A DNA stretch of 64,000 nt from the NCBI RefSeq assembly GCF_037975245.1, contig NC_092569.1, positions 27,107,168 through 27,171,167 of the forward strand, written 5' to 3'. The notes under the pieces are model-generated. The model was not told where the DNA came from and made no database searches. It was given only the letters and a program-made list of their open reading frames with translations. Position numbers and translations under genes: made by a program. This stretch comes from Apostichopus japonicus. Taxonomy: Eukaryota > Echinodermata > Holothuroidea > Aspidochirotida > Stichopodidae. Shown here piece after piece: positions 55,701-64,000 of this stretch (the stretch's first letter is position 1; each line of letters begins with the position of its first letter).

Positions 55701-56142
55701 CACAACACCTAAGACGTTTCAATTCTTTTGCAAACAAATTGTATTATGATGGTCATATATGCAGTTTCATATAATCAATGATGTGTGTTGTTTTCTTCAT
55801 AGGCAAACGTGTCAACGTTCATTTGCATCTCCCCCTCCTCTTCCTCCTCCTCGTCCTCCTCCTCGTCCTCCTCCTCGTCCTCGTCCTCCCCCTCCCCCGT
55901 CAAAAAGTGTTTCTTCAACATCATTATTGGACGATCAATTTGTGACGAGAACATTACGAGACAACGGTTTTTATTCAACATATCATAAACGAGATAGCCA
56001 ATCGGACTCTAAAGAGAGCAGTTCTGAAAGAGGTTCTACCAGCGATCCTTACATCTATGGAAACGAAACGAATATATCCATTACATCCTTTGAAATAGAT
56101 ATCGAAAACCAAAGATCGCCTGATACCATTTACATATACTAA
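52774..56142 (+). CDS. Gene E: WSC/Sushi membrane receptor with proline-rich, Tyr-bearing tail (5 coding exons)
   Basis: Exons: 52774-52843 (signal peptide MRLVITLAIYLLFETATG), 54020-54316 (WSC), 54583-54786 (Sushi), 55202-55283 (transmembrane), 55803-56142 (tail to the stop). The sum is 993 nt, 330 residues; the ectodomain introns are phase 1 and the last is phase 2. WSC: YLGCYHNS, CRYYCFG, RCYCWNSS, CDHNCPGN, ICGG. Sushi: CPKNFTQQNG, TFSCDFGFVL, W.G.QPTC. Membrane helix: MMIGLLSLILLLLGVLLTG. The tail carries RPPPRPPPRPRPPPPP, which fits class I SH3 ligands (R-x-x-P-x-x-P), a Ser-rich stretch, and Tyr sites FYSTY, DPYIYGNE (Y-x-N, the Grb2-SH2 type) and the C-terminal TIYIY. It therefore looks built for tyrosine-kinase/adaptor signalling; this is inference. 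A polyA signal AATAAA lies at 56310. Confidence 0.82.
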
Positions 56143-56309
56143 CCCATTTATCATGAGACTTTTCTTAATCAAGTTTTTGTTAAATTTTTATTTGACCAAA
56201 TTCAGTAAATGCATATTTTATAAGACGTTAATATATGGTGCAGTGAAGACATTTCAAAATGAAATCAATGATAGAGAATATTCAAACCGTCACCACGAGA
56301 CGATTTTAG

Positions 56310-56315
56310 AATAAA
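56310..56315 (+). promoter_or_regulatory. Likely polyadenylation signal of gene E
   Basis: AATAAA about 170 bases after the gene E stop codon, in AT-rich sequence. It is the first such hexamer on this strand after the stop. Confidence 0.45.
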
Positions 56316-56710
56316 ATAAGATTTAGGTTTTCATATTTCTATGCTTCGTTAGTTTTGTTGTGCTGAAGTACCTATGTTGAATATAAAACTGTTCGGGTAA
56401 TATGAAATAATCAGAAACACATTTTAGATATTTATCAAAACCATACAGCTGAAAGACAAAACATTCGATATTTCAAATACAGACAAGTTCCCCCCCTCCC
56501 TACCAGCCCGACCAGGGGTTACACAATTTAAGAAGAATTCAAGTTTGTCTTACGGCATTTGATGACCCTTCAAGCAAAGTATTACAAATGTTAGGATTAA
56601 TTGCCATGAATGTAAGTTTGTCCTTAGTTACAGAGATATCACAGTGTATATTTACCGTCACATTTACAATAAGAGTGACAGCGATCACCTCACCAATATA
56701 TGTACATATA

Positions 56711-57465
56711 CGGCAGTGGTCAAGCATGTAGATACCCACTTATGGTTTGCATTGGTGTAGTGCGAATTGCGATTGACTACTACGTATTCTCACAAGAGCT
56801 CAGTAGTAAATATGGTCGAATATGATCGATAGACGTGATTTATAATATGTAGTGATTTAATAACAACGGAGATGTAACCTATATAGAACAATAACATAGG
56901 AAGAAGATCAGTTATGGTTTGTAAGAACACTAGTCTCGACTAGTTAAGACTTTAACAGTGATTTAAGACAAAGGATAAATCACCTATATAGAACAGTATC
57001 ATAGGAATAAGATCATTTATAGTTGAATGATTGCTGGTCTTGGCTGGTTTAGGCTTTGTTATCGCATCCTGTTATCTTCACATGAGCTGGAATGTAATTA
57101 AAAAGTCCTTAGCGCCATCCAAAACTATATTATTAAGATTAAAATTAGTAAATTTAATATATACCAGGTGGCAAAGCCAGGGGGTATAAGGGTAGCGAAA
57201 AAGTACTCTTCCCCCTTTTTCTACCCCCCCCCCCCACAGACAATTTAGAGACGAAACAAGTTTTGCAAACAAAATTTGGTCAAAGAAAAATAATTAGCTG
57301 CAATATACATAATACTATAGATATGCTACTTGTTCTTATGGCAAACTGCTATCTGTCAATGTTGCATTTACCATAATACTTTACATTTTTTGAAACATAA
57401 CCCTTTAGACAGACTAAGGAGGTTCATCAACTAAACTGACTGTATACCGTATAGTCTAAGACGCA
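56711..57465. repeat. Dispersed repeat block, copy 2
   Basis: Partner of 43681-44645 (see that entry). It has an internal partial duplication: CCTATATAGAACA followed by CATAGGA.AAGATCA occurs at 56878 and 56980. Confidence 0.6.
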
Positions 57466-58198
57466 GATAATTAGGTCACTTCATCAGATGCAACTCAAAC
57501 CTGAATGGGAAGATATAATAATTCTATCCCCTTAATAACATGTTTAGATTACATTTTCACATTTTTCAAGGACACATGGTAATGTTGTCTTACTTTGTTG
57601 TTTATTTGAAAGAAAATGTTAAAAGAACATGTTTTGGTTAATTATTAGAACATAAACACTAATATTTATAGGTCTGCACTTAGGTACCGACGTCATTAGC
57701 TCTTTGTCTTTTAAAGGAACATTCTAGAGCATATTTTGCACAAAGTAACATAACATATCAGACTAAAAGATTGTATGAAGTCATCCTTTAATATAATGAG
57801 CACGCAACATTTCCATTTGGATCAATACAGAGATAATACACACCTTCGTTTAACAACCAATACGTATTATTATTTATTTGTTAATACTTGATATCGTTAA
57901 TATATATATACAAGACCGTAACCACTCGGAGCCATTCGGAGCCACTGGGAGCATGGGCAAAAGTACCTTTTCCCGTCCCCAAATTGTCTGAATTCGAAAA
58001 CTCTATACACAAATGTAGTGAAAATGATATCATCATAACACCATATATTGCTTCTAATCACCCTAACTGAAAATAGAATATTAATTTTCAATTTGACCCG
58101 CCTTGACCCACTCTATTCATTTGTAGCAAATTTGATACAATGGGTAAAACTGGAAATATGACAAAGATTTTATCCTTTTCTACTAACGGTTTATTTTC
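57466..58198. other. Spacer with no supported gene
   Basis: AT-rich sequence. No exon, RNA or complete repeat was identified. Confidence 0.4.
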
Positions 58199-58605
58199 AA
58201 GATAACCATACCATAGATTAAAAACATTTTAGACTTCAAAGAACAAAACAAGGTGAATACGAGAGTAAAGCAAGTCATTTCTGATTGAAATTATGTATGT
58301 CTTAGTGAACATGATACAGTAACAGCTTATATCACGGTAACCAAACCATAGACTGAAAACGCATATACAAAATAGGGACTTCAAAAAACAAAACAAGGTG
58401 CATACATGAGTAAAGCAAGGTCAGTTCTGCTTGTAATTGTACCTTAATGAACACGATATAGTAAGAGCTTATCTCAAGGTAACCATACCATAGACTGAAA
58501 ACACATATAAAAAGTAGGGACTTCAAAAAACAAAACAAGGTGAATACTTAAGTAAAGCAAGGTCAGTTCTGATTGTAATTGTGTCTTAGTGATATGCATG
58601 GAAGC
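58199..58605. repeat. ~140-bp tandem repeat, three copies
   Basis: Units begin near 58199, 58334 and 58476 with GGTAACCATACCATAGA-type sequence and contain CTTCAAA.AACAAAACAAGG and GTAAAGCAAGGTCAGTTCTG. The last unit is incomplete. Copies 2 and 3 are most alike. No coding sense is evident. Confidence 0.85.
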
Positions 58606-59660
58606 AATTTCTGTTCTTGTTGGGGCAAAGTTTTGCGTTGCACTTCATACATTAAACGTATGCCAATCCATCTGGACAAATTTTACACCTTTGCCTTTTG
58701 CCAATACCTCCTGTCCGGTGTATCGGTGTCTAGGCATCTGAAAATATAGAAGCAAAAATTGGATGATAAGGATCTTGACTTGTTTGTTCGTAACATCAAT
58801 CAGGTGCTTCCCTTCATGATGCTCATGAGCTGCCAATGATGAACTTGCTAGCTGCCACCATAGGCGGCCCCCACCGCACACCCATAATCATTGTATTGCC
58901 TCAAGGTATGCCTCAATATATGTCATCCCTCCTTACCATGACCCCTGTAGAATGGTAATGCATGACTGGCAGTATTTCCTCACCATGAACCTATACACTA
59001 AGCTTAAATGTACAGGATTGGCCTATGCTCCCACCAGACCATCCCTTCCCCTACCCTCCCTCTACCATGCTGTTCCCTTAGATCACACTCAACCATAGTA
59101 TCATCCCCCTCCCAACTATGACCACTGTAGAATGGTAATTGCAAGCCTTGCAAGGCAGCCTATATTTCCTATACCATGATATGATATATGTACATGATTG
59201 GCCTATGTTGCCACCAGACCACCCCCCATCTTCCCTCCCTCCTCCCCACCGTGACCTCTGATCATGAAAATCCTGACGAGGAAGCCCTTAAAATATTCTG
59301 ATACCTTTCAATAGCGCAAATTGAACAGCTGGCTAGGCCTATATCACATCCTGCAGCATAAACTACATGTTAGATGTATGTATAGGTTTGGCCTATCCTT
59401 TGCAGTGTGCTGCCTTTATTGACCGATGTAGCAATTTGCTACATCAAATTTGTCGCAACTATTATCAGGATCTAGAACCAATTTCATGGTAAATAGTACA
59501 TGCCTATGTAAACTACTTGAATTAAAAATAATGACTGACAGCAGTTTATTCATTATCTTTGCAATGAGAGGGTGAAAAAGAAACCTTACCTTGGTTTTAC
59601 ATGCGAATCACAACATGAGGAGAAGCCATTTTCTCTCCTCTATCATTCTTTTCAATCAGA
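58606..59660. other. Spacer with no supported gene
   Basis: Contains a local duplication (ATGTACA.GATTGGCCTATG near 59008 and 59187, both followed by CCACCAGACCA) set in pyrimidine-rich DNA. No exon is supported. Confidence 0.4.
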
Positions 59661-59834
59661 GCCGTATATAGAGAGAGTTTGGCCAACTGGCGATTTGTGA
59701 CGTCACACGCAAACCATGGGCATCAAAATAGGTCCAGTTGTCGTTACCAGTTGCGCGAAACACGAAAAACACCACACACAATATATAGCAGCTTTGCACA
59801 CTGTGCTCGTTGCGAACAAACGAAGCGACTCAGA

Positions 59835-59878
59835 ATGTCAGATTTTGACAGGCATACGAGGAACAAAATGGATATCAG
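59835..59878 (+). pseudogene. First exon of the left-hand gene of the second transposon
   Basis: ATG followed by SDFDRHTRNKMDI and a GTAATG donor. It lies in the position of the P2X7-type gene start in the first element, but the sequence is not recognisably homologous. A later exon-like piece, 62150-62292, reads CGDSRTKKRLMPVIGPSFEC and ends LLPSVNRH-stop after an AAAG acceptor; the link between the two is inferred. Confidence 0.3.
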
Positions 59879-60170
59879 GTAATGAATTAGAGTATGCGTT
59901 AGTTAATGACATTTACGTTTATCTTCACACCTGAAATGCATAGAAAACTAGCTGAAAACCTGTCATTACACTTGTTTTATTTTACGCCTCATACTACTAG
60001 TCCTACTTTAGTCATACAAACGAAAAGCACACATCACAGTCCTGGCTAGGCTAGATTACAGACGCACAACTATAGCATCAGGCCTACATTAATAGATCCT
60101 TCAATTAAATTAAGTAGGCCTACACATAAAATGACAATTTATGCTTCACTGATCTTTTCAGGTTTGCCAA

Positions 60171-60480
60171 AAAGTAGTTGTACCAGAGGTCATTGTATTA
60201 AACTCCAGAAGTTACATAGTAGGATTAATATTCGGCATAACTTTTTCTCTAAAGTCTAATACAACTTATATAAGTGTTGTGAATGGATGGAATGGTTTGC
60301 CTAAGAAGGTTGAATTGCAAGTAGTGTGAATGGGTTTAAGAATACTTTGGATGAGTACATTAAGCATTGTAATTGGGTATGACATTTGATGGCCTCGGTT
60401 TTATTCCTCTCATATAGCCTTAGGGTCCTTAATGGGGACTTGAATGTCTCTCCTGGTCTTTTTTTCTACTAAACTAAACT
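60171..60480 (+). mobile_element. 5'-truncated CR1-like LINE, 3' end only
   Basis: Matches 22015-22315 of the larger LINE (GTAGTTGTACCAGAGGTCATT, GGATTAATATTCGGCATAAC), the end of the reverse transcriptase, the 3'UTR and the ACTAAACTAAACTA tail. It is frame-broken (an extra ~20 bases and single-base changes). 5' truncation is the usual product of LINE insertion. Confidence 0.9.
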
Positions 60481-61296
60481 ATATACTTGAGTGTAGGAGT
60501 TAGCAATAGTTGGGAGTCTGTGGGCAAACCTAAGACTGATATTGTGGTGTTAATTTCTCAGGAATGTAGTACTAGGCTATAGTAGGTGCAACAGATTGAA
60601 TGGGTCTGTCGAGAAAAAAAAAAACCTGCACAACTGAAGACTGGTGTATGTTGTAGCTTATGTATTTTCCATTAGCATATATACTATAAGGTCATGTCCT
60701 TAATAAGGTTTCATGGATCACACTGACATAGTGTGCCTACTTGTCAGTGTTGTCAACTGAGCACAGGGCTGATGACATCATTCAGTTTGTTATTATGCAG
60801 ACAGCAAATGGCCATAATGATAATTATTAATTGTTACTTATTCTTCATACTGCCCTTACTGGCCTTACCTGAACAGTGATGTATAAAAATGCAAGAAGTC
60901 GTTAAGCTTTCCATTTAAGAATCGTTTCAGCCTCTCCTATTTCAAACATATGATTGGCAGGTTTCCACGTTACATAGCTTATCAAAATGGAGCTGTTCTG
61001 TAAAGCAAGAAAATCACACATATGCCAAGGGACGAAATAGTTTTAGAGAATTGATTAGCAATAATTGCTTGACAATTCTTGGAAATAGCAATTAGCATTA
61101 GCAGGTACTGCATCTTTTGCTAATCAAAAGTAATATTGATTAGCAACTGGCAATTCTTGGGTAGCAAATTGCTATGCGAACCCAGTTATTTCGTCCCTTG
61201 TATGCATGCATACAAACACACTCATATATAACAATTTCTGAATATCTTTTCAGCTGCCCAAAGGTACTGGAATGCAAGCTCTGTTGGGTGAATTAA

Positions 61297-61854
61297 AAAA
61301 CCCTCATTGTACTCTTTTATCATGGTCAGCGTAGCTGGAACCAGCAATGATGGTGATGTGGATTTGACAGTACCTAGACAAGAATTCAATAGCTGCTTTG
61401 TGTTGAAGTGGGTTCAACTTGCTCAAGGCCATGACAGGATGACGACTAGACATTAGGATGAATTATCTGTTGCAGAGCTCTATAAACCAGGCAGTTGTTA
61501 AAACATCCATTGGGTGACCCTCACAGTCTACCAGGCACTGCATCGCAGAAGCAAAATGAAGTGTGTGTGATACCTTCATCTTATGAGAGTGGAATGGTAT
61601 CAGTGTGGCCTCTGTCAATTTGGCTTCAAGTCTTTGTTTTCTTGAAAGCTGAGAAGATCTTTCAGTGGTTTCACACTGACCTCTGTACTTGACAATTCAT
61701 GTGTATTTGCCAGCTCAGGAGGAAGCCAGATTTTAATTACATTAACCAATGCTGACTTTTTTTTGGACATGTGGTACATCTGCAAGGAGGTGAAGGAAGC
61801 AGTTGGAGTTGCATGGATGTGGAATCTTGTTGATAGTCTGGCAGTCTTATCCAC
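61297..61854 (-). pseudogene. Transposase-like fragments of the second THAP element
   Basis: Minus-strand frames with coding character: LPPELANTHELSSTEVSVKP near 61650-61720, and FILMSSRHPVMALSKLNPLQ with HKAAIEFLSRYCQIH near 61340-61455, broken by stops and frame changes. The position, downstream of the THAP exon on the same strand, suggests the body of the transposase. No catalytic residues could be assigned. Confidence 0.35.
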
Positions 61855-63799
61855 AGATTATCCCAAAGCTTCTCCACATTGCCACATTCAGAACTTATTA
61901 CATTGATAAACTTGAAAATTGCAGGAATCTAACGAAGCACCCATCAAGAGAATTTGTTTGTATAATTGTTGAAAGCTGTGACCTTCTGATGTGACAGACT
62001 AATGTGAAATAAAGGGCAGTAGATTACCTTGTAAATGAACCTTGTTATTGTTTGATTGTATCTAATGTTTGCAAAATTTTAAGTTGCATGCTACCAATTG
62101 AAACATAATTCTTTCTCTATTAATGGGATATAAATACTTCTCCTTAAAGGGTGTGGAGACTCCCGCACAAAGAAACGTCTCATGCCGGTTATCGGACCTA
62201 GTTTCGAATGCGGTGTAACAGAAGTGTTAGACACCACCATTGATCCCAGAAAATACACACACAGCTTGCTACCATCTGTAAATAGACATTAGTGTACAGT
62301 CAATACAAACATCACAGTCAATACCCACAACACAGTGCACATAGCAGCGTGGACATCTCAGGTCTAGATAAAAGATAACAAGGTATCAGGTTTCATTACT
62401 GTCTGCATTTTGTAGCGACACAAAAAAACTTCACTTGCAAGCAACGGAAAGTAAACTTTTTCAGAGCGCGGCATGCGGTTTAGGGCAAGTCTTCAATACC
62501 TTTAAATATACTGCATCGGTTGTTGTCACTTGATCATTTGCTTGTGTGTGAGCTAAACAGCTTAAATAATATGTAAAAAAATAATACAAACTTTCAAATT
62601 GCCAGATATTTACTTGCTCAAAATCATTATCCAATCATGATTTGTTGCTATCCTTGAGTCCATTATTCAGATGATGAGGCAGATTCCCTTCAACTCTCCA
62701 TGGTGAAGGTAAAACCTTATATCTTAACCAACTGCCATTGAGTGTCCATTTGAAAGTTTCAAACACACAAGTGCATTGATTAAAACAAAGACTTTATTGC
62801 TGTGGTTGCAGGAACTGGATTTCAGTCTAGTAGTCACTCACCAGGTTTGTCTTTATCACAGTCTGCTAACTGTGGCTTTTTATGTTAGGAGTTTTTCTTC
62901 AGAGCACATGTCACCTTTGATTTGTAAAAAAAGTCCTGAAATTCAGGGAGTTAAAATTTACTGTCTAAAGATAATTTAAAAAGATTTTTTTTAACTTCAA
63001 TCGTCAATGTGGGTGTCAATTAAGGGAATAAGGAGGTACTGATGCAACTTTGATAAATGATGATTGACTGCATCCAAATTAAACCAAGGCCTAGGCTATA
63101 CTTTTGAAGAAGAAAATATTAGGCTGAATTCATGTTAGCCTAAAAAGGCTAGGCCAATGCTGACAATTAACACAAACCAAGATCATTTAACCATTTGGGC
63201 ACTTGTTTATGGCATACTAAAAGGGTCTATATAATTAGGCTTGTATGTGTACACAACCCACAAGTTGCCAATGAGTATAGACCTAGCCTAACTAGTTTAG
63301 GCCTAGGCTACTTTGTTTTCCATAGACCTAGTTTAATTGGGCCTTATACTGTGCCATATTATGTAATGTGCTATAACAGTTGTAGTAATAGCAAGAATGG
63401 TCCAGGTCTAACTAAGCCCAGGCTTAACTTATGCTTCAGGCTTAACTAAGGATTAGGGCTTTACGTGATGCCTAGAGGCTAGCCCACCCTTTTACATTAA
63501 ACTAAAAGTGATACTTTTTTAGGCTAGGCATAGCCTAGGCATACAATAACTAGGAATTAGGATAACTATATGTGCGACTGAAACTGCCATGCCTATGATT
63601 AGAAGAGCTGGCATAATGAAATCGAATTTGTGGATCGTAAAACGAGAGAGAATAGCCATGCATGTAATTACAGAAACCAGTCTGAACGTAAAATTCTCGC
63701 ATTGCTTGTACATTACTCGTATTACACTAGGGCCTATGGCTAGTATGGGCCTAGGCTAACAGACTTTTTTTCATTAGATCTCCATCTTGTTCTTTCTAC

Positions 63800-63895
63800 T
63801 TCCAAAAAATTCCTCTTCTTTTATGGTCAGTCGGAAAATCAAACAACAATATCCATGTTCTGACCGATTGCAGCATCCCCAGCACCATTTCTTTC
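63800..63895 (-). pseudogene. THAP zinc-finger exon of the second transposon
   Basis: WCWGCCNRSEHG gives the first Cys pair of a THAP finger. After a one-base frame change, LFDFPTDHKRRGIFWK matches the F.FP.D...R..W segment of the THAP fold. The second Cys-x2-His pair was not located and should lie further left in the next exon. It is decayed. Confidence 0.55.
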
Positions 63896-64000
63896 ATAAT
63901 TTCGTACTTTTTCGTGTACACGAACGATAGTCTATACACTGTGAGTATGCGTGTCGCCTGCTAAAAAGTTTTCAAGTGGACCTATTTTACCACCCTGTGT

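Larger units (their letters stand above)
59665..64000. mobile_element. Second THAP-type DNA transposon, right end outside the window
   Basis: The layout copies that of 17950-27550: a plus-strand gene starting near the left end and a minus-strand THAP gene near the right end. AAAATAGGTCCAGTTG at 59727 and, in reverse complement at 63970-63990, AAAATAGGTCCACTTG form part of inverted ends. A TGACGTCAC lies near the left end, as in the first element. A 5'-truncated LINE (60171-60480) is inserted. The exact left end and target duplication cannot be fixed because the right end is not in view. Confidence 0.5.

Noticed and set aside
56310-57280. Additional exons of gene E beyond 56142
   Set aside because: The last exon ends at a stop in frame, followed by AATAAA; downstream similarity is to a non-coding repeat block.
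61495-61692. Plus-strand 65-codon open frame
   Set aside because: Lies opposite transposase-like minus-strand frames with better coding character; no splice or homology support.

Overview
This is a eukaryotic, intron-rich, A+T-rich window with many dispersed repeats. Five multi-exon genes for cell-surface proteins can be assembled by hand: every junction is GT/AG, frames hold across all exons, and each CDS ends at a stop. They combine WSC, Sushi (CCP) and Ig-like domains. The CR1 and THAP/P2X7-type mobile elements, the repeat style and the domain mix suggest a marine invertebrate, most likely an echinoderm such as a sea cucumber. That assignment is an inference from general character, not from a diagnostic gene.

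Layout. (1) 1-17.3 kb: two minus-strand paralogues. Gene A (1022-4187) is signal peptide, 2 Ig-like, Sushi, Thr-rich stalk, GPI tail. Gene B (12359-17239) has the same plan with 4 Ig-like domains. They lie in a segmental duplication: 1-about 8240 matches 11392-about 35262, the second copy being broken up by insertions and one inversion. (2) 17.95-27.55 kb: a decayed DNA transposon with terminal inverted repeats and a TTAA target duplication. It carries a plus-strand P2X7-ballast-domain gene and a minus-strand THAP-transposase gene, and a 3.8-kb CR1-like LINE sits in it. The empty site is still visible in the other duplicate. (3) 27.6-36 kb: repeats, a chimeric RNA-like sequence with the 5' end of U2 snRNA, a 16-bp minisatellite, an orphan Src-type SH3 exon and a long TA tract. 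(4) 36.7-56.1 kb: three WSC genes. Gene C (minus; WSC-Sushi-stalk-GPI), gene D (plus; WSC-TM-tail) and gene E (plus; WSC-Sushi-TM-tail with proline-rich and tyrosine motifs). Two hAT-type MITEs with 8-bp target duplications lie in this part. (5) 56.7-64 kb: a repeat block shared with 43.7-44.6 kb, a ~140-bp tandem repeat, and a second THAP-type transposon whose right end runs off the window.

How the genes fit together. All five use phase-1 introns around the ectodomain modules, so whole domains can be gained or lost without shifting the frame; the A/B comparison shows this happening. The three minus-strand genes end in GPI-type tails (no cytoplasmic part), whereas the two plus-strand genes have a transmembrane helix and a tail with candidate SH3/SH2 ligands. 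This looks like a small, fast-evolving receptor cluster with decoy or adhesive (GPI) and signalling (TM) members. A role in recognition or immunity is inference only.
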